Both the position numbers and the translations under genes were made by a program. The notes beneath the pieces are model-generated. The model saw only the letters and a list, made by a program, of their open reading frames with translations. It was not told the origin of the DNA and ran no database searches. Of a stretch of 64,000 nt of DNA, positions 10,701-22,824 are shown in pieces. This DNA comes from Moringa oleifera (Eukaryota; Streptophyta; Magnoliopsida; Brassicales; Moringaceae). Position 1 is the stretch's first letter. Every line of letters begins with the position of its first letter. The DNA lies in the NCBI GenBank assembly GCA_021397835.1, contig JAJFZO010000537.1, positions 2,728,001 to 2,792,000 on the forward strand, given 5' to 3'.

Positions 10701-13362
10701 AATGAATTGCATGCAAATAATGATAGAAATTGTTACTTTCTTCACTTAATAACATTATACCTTGCGACAGTGCTGATTTTGACGGGCCAAGTTTTGGTGA
10801 TATCGGGGTCGGTGAGAGTAGAATAAGGGCTTGAACAGGCTTAAGGACTCTTTGGGATAGAATGAAAGTTGTTGCAGTAATCATGCTTCTTATTTTGTGG
10901 CTACAGGGGTGAAAGAGGAATAGGACAGTTTTTGAAGGAATGAAAACATCTCTTAGAGTTGTTAGGAGTAGATGATTTTTCGTATCCTAAAAATGCAGGT
11001 AACAGGGAATCTTTTTTAAATAAGAATAATCTTGCAAAATTCATAGATATCCTCACTTCTAGATAGGTGCTAAATCACTTTATGTATATGGTCGGCACTC
11101 CTTTGTACCTTGTGATAAATATATATATTTCTTAGTTTATGATGACGACAACGACGACAACAATAAAAACAACAACAACATTATATCTTGAAATTGAAAT
11201 ACAAACTGCATTCGTGGTTCCGTAAGGATGAGACTTCATTGAATCAAGCCCAGCCAATTCATCCTGCAAAGTTGAACTTATCAGTCTGCTTTGAGAAGCT
11301 TCCCTCAATAGAGCTTCTCTCTTTTCCTCCATAATTTTCCTTTCTGCTTGAGTATGCGTCTGAAAGCGGACATAGAATTTCAAGCATTGGGATCTTGTGG
11401 TGTCTAAAAAGAAGTTACAAGCTTTGGATCATGGGACCCAAGTGATCCCATAAAAATAAACAAAGCATTGAATAGATAAAAACTCATTCTTATCCATCTC
11501 TATAATGAAATTGAAATTTTAACTGAGGCATAAAAATACCACTTAACAGAGGCCTTAAAAAAACACTTAATAAAACCAGCAAAACCCAATCACAAAGTGG
11601 ATTTAACAATAACAGTCAATTTTCTTCTTTTTTTCTTTTTCCGGGGGGAGGGGGGAAGAGGGAAGGAGTAGACAAGCTTTGTGGAAAATGTAGGTACATA
11701 GCTAATGCACCTGCATACGAGTCACAAGAACCCAAATTGGATTTGTCAGCAATACATTCAGGGACCTATAAAATAAGAACTCTGGTAAGATATTGATCAA
11801 GCAAGCTATTCACAAGTGAGGGAAAAACAAGGAAAAGAAAACAGTAGTTTGGTATGGTGTTCTGTTTGTTGTTATAAGAAAAAGTTTTATTTACAACAGC
11901 ACCAGGTTTCCACTCTAGTGCAATAGTATTTTTAATTATAGGATAAGAATTATATGATATCCATGAATTCCTGCATACTATAGAAAGATGCCCGGAGAAC
12001 CATAGGTCCATTATGTTTATCGATTTAGCTTTAACTATAAATGTGCATTTCCACATCTTCAGAAGCACTCTTTCCCTCCAAATCCCCAAAAAATTGCTAA
12101 TAGAACCACTGAAATTCCTTTCTTGACCTTCTCGGTAGTTTTAATCCCAGAACATGCTATGACACCACCCATGCATACTGAGTATGCTTGTTCTCACTAA
12201 ATTTAGAGATTACTTTCACACAAATTATAGCTAAACAAAAAATTATAGATCTCCAACCATGGCACGGTGATTATTACAACCAGAGACTTCAGAGGTTATT
12301 TCCGTTTCAATACCATTAAAAAAAATATTTACCCAGCAAGAGCTGCAACAACAAGCCAGGAAAACATGCCAACTGTACCATCCCCATGCCCCTTTTCTTT
12401 ACGGGCAGCTGCTATGACCTCAGCCTTATTTTTGAAAACCTGATAGAAGTAGTAATAAATACCCTGGAAGTATCAGGGAAAAAAAAATATTAGACACTGT
12501 AAAAAAGAAAAAAACACCTTCAAGAGTATAAATTGTGAAACATTTTCAGATGCCTACAAAGGTATTAGCCTTTTGTCATGTCTTATCGTCTACTCCAAAC
12601 ACGAACACAAGGGCAGAAGATGCAATCCAAAACTAGGCAAATGAATAATTGTTCGTATAGAACTTTATAGCACCTTGCTTTGCCTTTCTCCTCAATAAGA
12701 GTCTCATGGGATCGTCAGTGATCCCCACAAGAAAAGAGGAGGGGAAAGCAGGCATAATTATAACTTCAAATAGATGTTGTTCTCATTTGAGGTCCAGCAA
12801 TGAAAGAGCAGAATTGACCTGGGAAGCCGCGGTTCCCAGTAGAGAAGGCCTAAGGCCGCTGTAAAGTCCTCCCCAGCCTTCTGTTCGAATGACCTGGTAA
12901 GAGTGTGATCTTGATTATAAGCGCAGTCAATTCAAGTCATGGGGAGCCAGTGAGCCATAATAAATTGGTTGTAGATTATGATTGTAAATACAGGCATTAA
13001 TTAAGTCAGGGGTGGTTTACGCGGAGGATCTGTAGAAGGGTGCCGCCACCACCACCAACAGCAGGGGCCAAAATGCCGTTGGAATGCACATGGGCTTTCT
13101 TGGCGATTCTTTCCGTTTGTTGGCGCGTATTCACCTGTATATTAAAACACAGCCAAACAAGGAAAAGAAAAAAGGAAAAACGTCACTGACTACTATCCCT
13201 TCAACAAAGTAAGCACAAACATCTAATAATAGGAACATATTTAAGGACAAGCCAGAATTGCTATCACCAATCAGAAGGTACCGTTTGGAGGGGATAAGTG
13301 ATGATCTGAGCAATAATACCACCACCGGCGCCCGCTAGCCCATTTGCTACAGCGTTCGACAT
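1773..13362 (-). CDS. PXN: PXN-like peroxisomal NAD/nucleotide carrier (mitochondrial carrier family), 11 exons
   Basis: Spliced CDS, minus strand, exons in order: 13362-13282, 13134-13021, 12893-12819, 12463-12333, 11765-11711, 11359-11207, 10515-10447, 10364-10257, 10013-9945, 9181-9127, 1963-1773. All introns are GT-AG and the sum is 1101 nt, 366 residues plus stop. The three carrier signatures are visible: PLQTVNTRQ (from residue 24), NPIWVLVTRMQ (142-152) and YPLLVVKSRLQ (279-289). The start MSNAVANGLAGAGGG and the end KGMSTKIVQSV...KEELVK match the plant peroxisomal NAD carrier family, which exchanges NAD(H)/AMP-type nucleotides across the peroxisomal membrane. Odd points: exon 2 encodes a Gly-rich stretch (five Gly near residue 54-58) and exon 6 encodes a long charged loop (153-203, many K/E/R), so this may be a divergent PXN paralogue and not the orthologue of Arabidopsis PXN. 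The fold is well supported. The exact substrate is inferred from family membership. Confidence 0.87.
3131..3488 (+). repeat. 5' LTR of the gypsy element
   Basis: It aligns along its length with 7969-8352: both share 'gaaattagaaaataagatgt', the 'ctataaatac' TATA-like box and the terminal 'cttaattttcccaaaatc'. It ends just before the primer-binding site. Confidence 0.82.
4652..5840 (+). pseudogene. Decayed gypsy gag with zinc knuckle
   Basis: Several short frames (4652-4743, 4783-4974, 5152-5346 and following) together resemble plant gypsy gag, ending in the zinc knuckle C-HH-C-HQWG-H-ITTP-C at 5741-5782. The frame is broken by many stops. Confidence 0.7.
6781..7690 (+). pseudogene. Gypsy pol remnant: RT joined to integrase C-terminus
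   Basis: The RT block reads KYRFPIPRLKDMVDIL followed by SKLDDMV, then in another frame MTQVSQPYVGKF and YLDYILSYY, the position of the usual FDDIL catalytic box (one catalytic Asp changed to Tyr). At about 7205 the frame passes into an integrase tail (KKQGNWDLIL, HGYSPYIPIDLVPLP, then VGEYVIVQIHP and NVEDLSPY). The family is Ty3/gypsy. The catalytic residue change and stops make it a pseudogene. Confidence 0.8.
7969..8352 (+). repeat. 3' LTR of the gypsy element
   Basis: This is the second LTR copy, slightly longer than the first because of an insertion of about 28 bp near 8238-8266. The many differences from the 5' LTR show that the insertion is old. Confidence 0.82.
8632..8946 (-). other. 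Unassigned open frame inside the last PXN intron
   Basis: An open frame of about 104 codons on the host-gene strand, starting right at an AG acceptor-like site (TTTAATTTAG then GTTGGAAGAAG). I do not recognise the protein (it contains WCRETSRQNLDYTSV and MMFAHAVLLGYACGDLY). It could be a chance frame, a transposon scrap or an alternative exon. It is not needed for the carrier reading frame. Confidence 0.25.
10770..10990 (+). mobile_element. Possible LINE (L1) 3' fragment in PXN intron 6
   Basis: A short frame reads KRNRTVFEGMKTSLRVV, resembling the RERNRRxFEGxE motif near the C-terminus of plant L1 ORF2. The better copy of the same motif is at about 36.73-36.87 kb in this window. It lies in the intron between exons at 11207 and 10515, on the opposite strand to the host gene. 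The match is short, so this is tentative. Confidence 0.33.
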
Positions 13363-13970
13363 CCTCTACCCCCTTCCTTCCACCCTGTTGCTATTTACTT
13401 TCCCCCTTGGATTTTCTTTCTTCTTCTTGTTTTGTTCGATACATAGATTTTTTTGCGGCTTAATCAAACATACACTTCCAGTGGTCACCATGGATCGCCA
13501 CAACATTATCAAGTTTCTTTTTATAGATTTTATTTAGTTAATTGATTAATTTTTATATTTATTTTATAATTTCATAAAGAGCTAAATATTAATAATTAAT
13601 TTAAAATTTATAAAATTATTATTAAATAAATAAATTTTTATAAAATTTGTTTGAACACATTTCAAATTAATAAAAGAACTCGTTTTTGTTGTTTTCACTA
13701 AGAATATGGTTGAGGATTTTTTTAAGCCTTTTCTTTTTCTTGGGTATTCAACATTTTGTTTCCCATGTTTTAAACCTCCCTTTATACTTATAACCTTCAC
13801 TTTTTCATCAATGCCGTCTTGCTTGTCTTTTTTTGAGTCCATCTTTCTTTTTATATTCAGTAGTACCTTTTATATTTTGTGGGACGATTTTTTCTTTTTT
13901 CTTAGAACCATTGCTTTTACAAGTGCTTATAGGATAAACTAGTATGAGTAGGTTACTAATGTAATTCTTC
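13363..13970. promoter_or_regulatory. Upstream region of the PXN-like gene
   Basis: The promoter and 5' UTR of the minus-strand carrier gene must lie here, because the ATG complement is at 13362-13360. The first 100 bases are pyrimidine-rich on the plus strand, then AT-rich. Open frames on both strands (13582-13942) are low-complexity and look like chance. No clear TATA box could be assigned. Confidence 0.35.
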
Positions 13971-13979
13971 AAATAAAAA

Positions 13980-16265
13980 ATTTATATGTGCAAAAAATAA
14001 TTTTAAATTCTCATTTATTATATTGTGATTAGTTACTTTTTATGATATAATGAATTGAAAATTATATAAGATTTAACACTTATAATTTTTTTGATGAGTT
14101 TTGAGCTGATGAGCATATATTACATTACATCATGCTTAATTTTTTTTTTTTTGTCATACCTAGTTGGTTTTTCTAAAACTTACTTTATTATACATGTGGA
14201 GTCATTCCTATCAATAAGGGTATTTAGGTGAAAACCATTTTCTTTGTCATCTTTAGCCTTCTTCGAAAAGTCCACTGTATTCATATACCCTTAGAAAGCC
14301 AACTTTGACCCTTAACTTTTTCTTTGAAATTTAACCACGATACAAGCCATAATAAATCATTTTGTTGATTTTTTTCCCTTTTGAACCTTGAATTGAAGGA
14401 TTATATGAGCTTATTCACAAGAAGCTTTCACTTATCTTAGGAAAGATTACTAAATATTAAGAATCTATGATCCAAATTGTATTTTAAAAAAAATAAAGAA
14501 AAAAAATCTAAAAGGATTCAAGGAAAAAAAATGAGCGAGAGAAAAGAAAAAAATAAGGGTACAAATTCTCAACTTGGATATGTGTGATGTGATTAAAGCA
14601 ATTTTTGATTGTTACTTCATAAAATTTTGTACAAAAAAATTTCGTACGATTCTTTCAGTTCCATTAACCCAAAATTCATTTATCATACCTTATCTAAGCT
14701 CCGTTACAACTCATTTTAAAACTTTTTGATTTTTGCATTCTAATTCATTCATTGGTAAAAGAGACATAATATATACGCAAGTCTAAGGTAAAAGTTTTCT
14801 ACGTATTGACTTGAGAACTTATTGAAATATTCTCTCAAAACACATCGAGTGAATTGAGTGAATCTAAGGGAGTTAGACCTTTATGCATTTTAAGTTTAAT
14901 AAAATCACTAAGGTGATTATTCATGTGTTAGTTTATAAAAACTCTTTTATCACCTTGTATTTTAATTTATGAAAAAAAAATATTATTTTGGATGAGAAAA
15001 GGAACAAAAAAAAAAGATGATGAAGTGAAATGATGACTTGAATTATTCTATGCTTGAGGACAAGCATTATTTAAGTGTGCGAGAATTTGATAGAGTGCAT
15101 AATAGTCATATATATTGTTATATTTTTTTCATATTTTTATTAGTTGTAATGATTAAATCTTAGATTTTGACTATGTTTTATATTTAATAGGGTGAATTAA
15201 GGAACTTAATTAAAATAGACTCCAAAATTCACTTGATTTAAAGATGAAAAGTTGGATTCTAAGAGATGTAGATGAACTAAAAGATGTCTTTGGATAAAAC
15301 ATGGCACACCTAATTATATTGAAATTCTACTATAAGCATGACTTGATCTTTTATTTAAAAAGTGGTTGTAGAGATTTTATCTTTGTCTTAACTTATCTTT
15401 AGGAGTCCTAATTAAAAGAGGATATTATGTTTAAGAATTATTATATAAAAAGGAAGTAGTTTCCTCAAAAGAAACTTTCAGAATCTATTTTTCTACCTTT
15501 CTTTTTTCTCAGATTTTTTTCCATAAATCGCTAAACATCTTTTCCTATTAAAGAATAATTATGGGTTTAATTCTTTAATAATTGTAAGATCTAACTGATT
15601 TTATTTGTTATTTTACTTCTTCATTGATTATATATCTTCTATACTCATTGAAATTATTATTTTGATTGATTTTAATAAAAAGGATCATTTGTTTAATCAT
15701 TAAGATAGTAACTTGTTAATTAAATTTATAATTGTTTAAGTGTTCTAATATTAATGATAAATAACATAGTTGATTACAAAGATAGTCTTCAATTTATATT
15801 ATGAAGATCTATAATCTAGTTTAAATAAATCTTCATGTATGTTTATTAGCTAGGATTAGTAATTTTTAAATTTTTAGTATTATTGATAAATTAAATTCTA
15901 AGATCATATTTAAAGTTATTTATTAATAAAAAAAATAATCAGAGATCATATCCTGATTATCAAAGAAGTAAAGAGAAATAGATTGTTAAGCCATACTAAT
16001 AACCATAACCAATTAGTGAAGATTAAAAGATTTTATTATTGCATCAACGATCAATTTTTAAATCAACCTTAAAATTATTCTTTATATTTGATGCTTTATT
16101 ATTTTGATTTTTCTATCTCTTTTTAATTAATTTGATTTTATCTACTTTTAGCCCTTAAAATCCCTATTTTTTTGAATTTTTTTTGCAAAAAATAAATCTA
16201 ACCAATCTCCTTGAAAATGACTTTTCTTATCTATACTACAATTTTATTTTTATTTTTCAAGCAAG
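13980..16265 (+). mobile_element. 3' end and LTR of an Athila/Tat-like Ty3/gypsy element
   Basis: At 15050-15090 the sequence reads 'gcttgaggacaagcatta...tttaagtgtgcgagaatttgata', the arrangement found just before the 3' LTR of plant Athila/Tat gypsy elements ('gaggacaagcaa...aagtttgggggtgtttgata'). The LTR then runs from about 15089 to about 16265, ending in 'tctccttgaaaatgacttttc' and 'tatactacaatttt', which match the typical LTR end. About 1.1 kb of non-coding 3' internal sequence precedes it. No second LTR or pol was seen, so the element is truncated on its 5' side. Confidence 0.55.
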
Positions 16266-17800
16266 ATGGACTTCCTGAACTATGTAGTTATTATGTGCTT
16301 TATTAAAATATGTGGTAAATAAATTTGTTTGCAAGAAATCAAGCCATGTAGAATAAAAATATCCATATGTTTCAGTCTTTCAAAATTGCCATTTTTTTGT
16401 GTTATTGAGTGCGCAATTATCTTGTGTATCACTCGATGTGCTAGTATGAACCTCCGTTGTAATTAATTTAGCATTTTTGCTAAGATTGTTATTCCTAGAA
16501 ACAACCCTAATCTCCTCAACTTGGTCAAAACTTTCTTTATCTTCAATGGTACCATCCAAGATATTTACTCATCATATATTGCCCAAACTCTATCTCAACA
16601 TTCTCCCCTCGAATATAACCAAGAAGTAGCCTACAAACTCTTTAAAATCAAATTAATAAATAAAAACTTTAACTAAATCGGGATAAATTTTGTCTTGTCT
16701 CTCTAAGACTTGTATTTAGCTTAAACTCTCAAAATTCACCATGACAAACCTTAAACTCATTATTTGTCAACCAATTGAAATCTACCGTGTCTTATAAGTT
16801 ATTTTTATATCTTATACGTCTAACATTATTGTAGAAATGGCTATGGTATTCATCCATTTGGATGGGTTCTGGTTGGGACAACGGATCATGGCTGGTTCTC
16901 GCTAACTTCAAACATTTTGGGTTTGAAGGATGATATGGTGATTATGAATCAACTTCTTCCTGCATTTATGACATTCAGGTCAACATAAATGAGGTAAAAA
17001 CTCTTTTCATAATTTTGCATCAATGATAATTGACATATTTATAGGCGATTTCAGCACTTAATTATAAGAAGACTTTTTACCTAATTTTTGGTACTTCCAA
17101 GGGTCGACACATTTTTCTAGTGTTGCAAAACTTATCTCATAAAGTTTTTCTACCTCATTTTATAATTTAACGATTTTGCCATACATGTTATCTGTGTCAA
17201 TACATATGCTATGATATATGAGTAGATGATTTCGAGATAACACGGTCATAACTATTTAACACATGCTCTGGAAAATTTAACTTGCCATTATTACACATCA
17301 TGCGATGCAAGAAACCAAAAAAGTAATTTTGGATGCAATACAAAAACTATTTTCAAAATTTACATTTTATACAGGTAAAGACCTAATTCAACATTGTTAT
17401 ATATTTATTGATTAATACAAAGTTATTATCTGTTATGTGTGGATATGTTTATCGATTATGGCCAATAGGATCGTAATTTCAACAGTGACGACCTAACTCA
17501 TCTAGACATTAGAAAACCAATTACTCAAACTATTTTCCAAACCAGCCGTTTGTGGGTTTAGACAAATTAATGGACTTTTACCTTGCTGCTTAGACTTCTA
17601 ACCTTGCTTCTTGTTAAGTTGCTTACTACCATAAGGTATTCAGCATTTTTGTGGCTTGCAAAGGTACTTATCATTACTTAGAGGCAGCGAAACTCTACTT
17701 CAAACATTAATTAGAATCTCCTAAGTGTCTTTGTCTTTAATAGGACAATAAAGTTGGCATATATGGGTTTCAAGTAATTTTGCTTGTAGTAGTCTGAATA
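16266..17800. other. AT-rich stretch without a recognisable gene
   Basis: No open frame above background on either strand. It sits between the gypsy LTR and the MULE C-terminal coding remains, so part of it is probably MULE 3' sequence. Terminal inverted repeats were not identified. Confidence 0.4.
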
Positions 17801-20000
17801 ATGACCCACACTATTAATGTCCCTCTCCTTGCATTAGGTTCATATATAAGAAAAAGCATGTACAAACATAGTTTTCATATAAATATTATGCATATCTAAT
17901 AATGACAAATGCGTATGAATATGGCATCATGTCTAATTGGAACTCTATGTAACTTCACTCTCGATGAGCAAAATTAACTGCTACTTCTTTGCCTTTATGC
18001 TTTATAACGATAATGTTCACATTTATTGGTGTGACTATCATTTACATAGAAGTTCGATGCTTTTTGGACAAAAATACTTTTTCGCTGAGTTTGTTAGTTG
18101 TGACTCTAATGTCACATATGTCTCATGTGTGCCATAGAACCAATGTTGCAACATATCTTGAATAAAACCTGCAAGTGTAGTCATAAGCAAGTCATGTGCA
18201 AAACATAAGCATGATTTCAAGCTTTCAGTCATATCAGTCATCACAACCTGATATCGTCTCATTATAAAGTAAGCACATGACTATTTTCTGACATCTTCCT
18301 TTAAAACGTAGATAATCATATGCACTCAGATGATGTTTTCAATTGATCCATTAGTTTTTGGAAATCACAAAATCAATAAGCTCAGCTATACCATAAAATG
18401 TTTTGACATCTCTCATTTTTTGAACTTTTTTTTTAATGTTCTAAGTCTTGTGCCAAGAACACATAACATACATAGCTTCAAGGAAAAGTAATACAACTAC
18501 AGTTATGCTTTGTGTTAGATATCATAACTAGCTCATCAACGACCATAATTGCCTTACAGAGTTGACTTAGAAACCACTTCCAAAAACTCATGTTCTTTGA
18601 AATACCATATCTAAATTCTATAAGATATATCTGCTGTGTCTTGTTTTTACATTTAGCTATAAAGATCACTCCATTGAATTTTCCTTTCAAATGCGTAACA
18701 TCAATTGCGATGACCGATTTAATGTATGAATAAGAACCTTTTAAAGATGATCTGAGTTCCATGAAGAAGCATTTGAACTAGTTATTTTCATATATCGTGA
18801 TTATTGTAATAATCTTAAGGTTATATTTTTCTAACATGTAATAATATGATGGCAATTACTAGTATGATTCTATCGAATCCTTATTCATTAATGACAAAGC
18901 ATGTTCTTTTGCATTCCATACTTTTGTATACAATATTTGAATCTTGTATTTTTTCTTCATATCACTGATTATGTCATTTGATTTGATAAGACACCCATTA
19001 ACTCATAATTATTGATCTACTAATTCATTAATTATAACAACACTTGCTTGGCAATGATTTTATGTACTTCCTCTAACGTGCATATGTACTTTAAATCATA
19101 CCTTGTAATTTGGAAAAATAATCATTTTTCACTTCTAACAGTGTGAAGCTTTTACCTGTAACTTTTTTTCTTGCATCCTACTTGAAATAAAGATTTTTTG
19201 AATTTAATTACCATGAATTCAAAGTTTTCAGCAATGGCACATAATCATAAAGCTCGCTTTAGCTTTTTCTTAGTCATAAAGAACTGACCATTCAATATTA
19301 CATTAGAAGATACTACAATAGGCTCTTATGTACTCACCTCGTAGATACCATAGTGATGAACATTAAGAATCTGATTATATTATAGTAACATTGCCAGTTG
19401 GGTTTATTATAACATTTATGTCCTTTGTAGCAAGCAAGTTAACTTTGGATTTTGGGTTTATATATTCTAAAGAACTTGGTTGGCTATCAGGTACTATATA
19501 ATCACACTCAAATTGAAAGCCCATTGTGTCATTATAGTTCATATCTTTAAAAAAGTTTCACAGGACTACTTTTTTTGAAATTTACAAATGCTTATGGTTA
19601 TTGGGTGTTGGTCAGATTGGAAATCAATTAAAATCACAATAAAACCTTTTCATTTTCTCCATTACAAGGCCTTGAATTAAATATCACTTGTAGTGCTTAA
19701 TCATATTAAACACATGTTCTTTCTAAGCAATACCATATATCTTAGTATATAGTGACTCAAAAAATTTTTATGCAATAATATGTTTTGTCTTAGCATGTGT
19801 TGACTAAGAAATTTTCTTAGTTATCAAGTTCATTATCAAATGAGGTACATGATTCACATCATACAGACAAAAATTAACATTGATATCATGTGTTACCTTC
19901 ATCCAAAATGTAGCACGATGCACATAATTAAGGGTATATAATAATATGTTATTTTTATGAAAATTTGCCTCAATAAAAGAACAAACCATGTTAAAAAATT
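17800..20000 (-). pseudogene. Mutator-like (MULE) transposase pseudogene
   Basis: Read on the minus strand, fragments fall in the order of a MuDR/MULE transposase. N-terminal part: 19989-19804. A MULE DNA-binding/linker-like stretch is at about 18830-19200. The catalytic start IDVTHLKGKFNGVIFIA, with the first DDE Asp, is at about 18690-18640 and is followed by FWKWFLSQL. Next come RRYQVVMTDMTESLKSCL and LAGFIQDMLQHWFY (18262-18140), and a SWIM-like zinc finger region at about 17850-17960 (CSYIEFQLDMMP). Frameshifts and stops interrupt it. The position of the usual SDRH second catalytic block reads ISNTKH. It is a dead copy. Confidence 0.78.
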
Positions 20001-20260
20001 AAGCATATGTGATGCCTTTCCAAACATATAGCCTAATGGTGTCATTCAAATCCCCCATGTATAAAAAACTCTCATTTGATTCAATCTAATTTCTATTACT
20101 CGTACAAGAACTGCCATTGATATTTAAAAATAAACAACAAATATATCACGTAAATGGTAAATGTATGAATAACATATATTAGCCCAAATGAAAATTGGTG
20201 TCCACACAAGCACATATGGCTATATCAGGGCACGCGATGTTGCACGGAGTTATTTATAAA

Positions 20261-20772
20261 GATTACGCAAAGCCTAGGATAAAAAAGTTACATGAAGCCT
20301 ATAATAAAAAAGGTTACACGAAGCTTATGACAAAAAGATTATACAAAACCTATAAAAAAAGTTACATGACACCTATGACAAAAATGTTTAATAGAGCCTA
20401 TAAAATAACCAAAAAGGTACGCAAAGCCTATGATAGAAAGTTACGCCAAGCTTATGATAAAACTGTTACATGAAGTCTAGGTTGTTAAGATTACATGAAG
20501 CTTATAAAAGAAAATTACATGAAACCTATGATAAAAAGGTGACATGAAGCCTAAGTTGTTAAGATTACATGGAGCTTATGAAAAAAAAAAAAGTTACACA
20601 AAACTATTGACAAAAAAGTTATACGAAGCTTACGAAAAAGATTACAATAAATTTAGGTTTCTAAGGTAACACAAAGTTTGTGCACACGTTACAATGACTC
20701 TAAGTTTTTAAGATTACAAGGACCCTACTATCTTAAGGTTATATATAGCCCATATATAAGGTTATATGGAGC
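20261..20772 (+). repeat. Minisatellite, about 25-bp period, some 20 degenerate copies
   Basis: Units begin with G(A/T)TACA(T/C)(G/A)AAGC and end with TATGA(T/C)AAAAA. Spacing between successive 'ttaca' starts is mostly 24 to 26 bp. Unit variants alternate between a 'tatgataaaaa' end and a 'taggttgttaa' end. Part of it is open in one frame (20195-20473) and encodes a Lys/Tyr-rich repeat, very probably by chance. It could be the subterminal repeat array of the CACTA element that follows or a free minisatellite. Confidence 0.8.
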
Positions 20773-22824
20773 AAACAAGGTTGCCACCTTGTACTAGGAA
20801 TGGAAAAAATGATTATGGAGAAAGAAATTTGATCCTATTCATTTCACCTCATTGCAAGGAAATGAGTTTTTATGATGGAAATTTCTTGGTAGTTGAAAGT
20901 GACTGTCAAAAAATTTGTGGTTTATGACTATTTTCATGACAATCAAGCCGACTTCAAGTAAATGTGTTCATTTACCAATGGTTTTTTTTTATTATTTATA
21001 GCAATTATGATTGTTAGTAAGGCATTTGATTTTTTTAATAATTTTTTTATGCATACCGCTGATTATTAAACGCTAGGATTTGTTGGTCATTAATAAGCAT
21101 TTCTTCTCTTTCTTTATCATCTTACGAGCGAAAGCTTCAGAGGTAGTGTCTTCATTACACTTCGAGCTTTGTTACATCCAATTTCGTTGGCCTCTTTGCA
21201 GTCCACCAAAGGTTAAATTCTTCTCCCTCACAGCTCCATTGTGAAGATTGAAGCTCAAATTTAAAGATCCCTAAATTGAAACGCTAATTTCTTCACCTGA
21301 TCAACATAATATGGGTTGACCTCATTTTAGGTATGCATACAATTTTTTGCCTTGTTACATGAGTTTTCTTCAAATTCTTTTAACTTATTTGTACATTAGA
21401 GAATGTTAATTCCTTGATATGTCTATTACACATTATTGATTAATTTTTTGCCATCTTTGATTTTGTTCTTGAAAGGACCTGGACAACGCTTTATTTTTAA
21501 TATCTTTGGCTTTAGGTTTTAATTTCATGCTTCTAATTTTGGTATGTTAAGGCTTTTTGATATCTTCAACTTTTGCACATGATGTTATTTGCTAGTTTAA
21601 TATTGTTTACTTTTGTTATGTTAGTCGTCTTTTATACGAAAGAATATAGATGGTTTGTCACTCATTATGTTAGATAATTATTCATTTTTACAGTTAAACT
21701 AAGTGTTTCTCATTCCTTTCATTTTTTTTTCTAATTTCACAAGCATAAAGCATTGAAGGACCTTAAAGATCAACTTTTCAAATATTATTTTAACTTCAGA
21801 GATCTTGCCTCTGGGTTAGTTGAATGGAAAGCTCCTTTTCTTTATTTCTTTAACTTTAGAATCTTTTGTTCTATTTTGTCTTTAATCTTTGTCTATTGCT
21901 TGCACTTGATTTTTTGTTCAATCCTTATTTTTTTACTAAAGAATAATACTATTTCAAATGGTTGGACGATTGTATTTAATTTGTTACTAGTGTGTATATA
22001 AATACCTTTTATATTTTTTTTACTTTTACTAGGAAATATTTTATTGTAGTTGTCATTGAAATTGTTAATAGCAATAACAGTGTCATGGTATATGGATTTC
22101 TATTTTTTGCATTAATGTCATAATGAATAACACTATCATAGTGTCAAGTGTCAAGGCAAATGTAGTAAATTTTGCAACTTTTTTCCCTTTTTCTCTTTCT
22201 AATTTTTGCATTTTACTCCTTGCATTATTTTTAATAATTCTTTTTAAAAAATGAAGTTAAGAGCTGTGAATAAGTTGCAGCCTAGGCCATATTGCCACCT
22301 AAACATACTCATTAAGCCTAGTATCATCTTCACCTTTTTGTTTTCTATTATTTTTGTTTTTTGCTTTTAAATAAACTTTGGATTTGTTTTTGAAACATGA
22401 AAATTATAACATCTACTATCCATCTGAATTTCCATTTAACATGAGAGAACAAGTATAAATAGTTGTCTTTACATACACTGGAGAAAATTTGATATTTTGA
22501 AACTTTGGGCAGAATTATCTTGTTGGTTGCCACTTCTTTATCCTTTTCATAAGAAAATATAACATAATTAACTTATAGGTTTGTTTTTGAATATTGATTT
22601 TTAAGATAATGAGTTTTATGAGTGTAAATATTTAAAAAATACAAATTGTTACTCAAGATTTAGTCTTTTCCATAATGTGAAGCGTTATGTGTTTTTGGTT
22701 GGTAGCTTTAGGTTAGTGTAACATTTAGTTTCGTGTGTTAAAGAATGTGAAGTGGATTATTTATGTGTTTCATACTCTAAATTTAATTTGTTTTTTCATA
22801 TTCAACAATCTTATAGGATTGAAA
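20773..22824 (+). other. 5' leader region of the CACTA element
   Basis: No long coding frame. A leader-like stretch at about 21120-21300 has a CT-rich start and is followed by AT-rich sequence with plausible introns up to the transposase ATG at 22825. A short frame at 21753-22001 is hydrophobic and AT-driven, and is not assigned. The element's 5' CACTA terminus was not found. Confidence 0.35.

Noticed and set aside
13582..13942. Overlapping frames on both strands upstream of the PXN-like gene
   Set aside because: Low-complexity Phe/Ser-rich and Lys-rich translations of T-rich and A-rich DNA.
17937..18137. Plus-strand frame in the MULE region
   Set aside because: It is the antisense shadow of the MULE C-terminal coding region on the minus strand.
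20195..20473. 92-codon Lys/Tyr-rich open frame
   Set aside because: It is a by-product of the 25-bp minisatellite, with no start context or homology.
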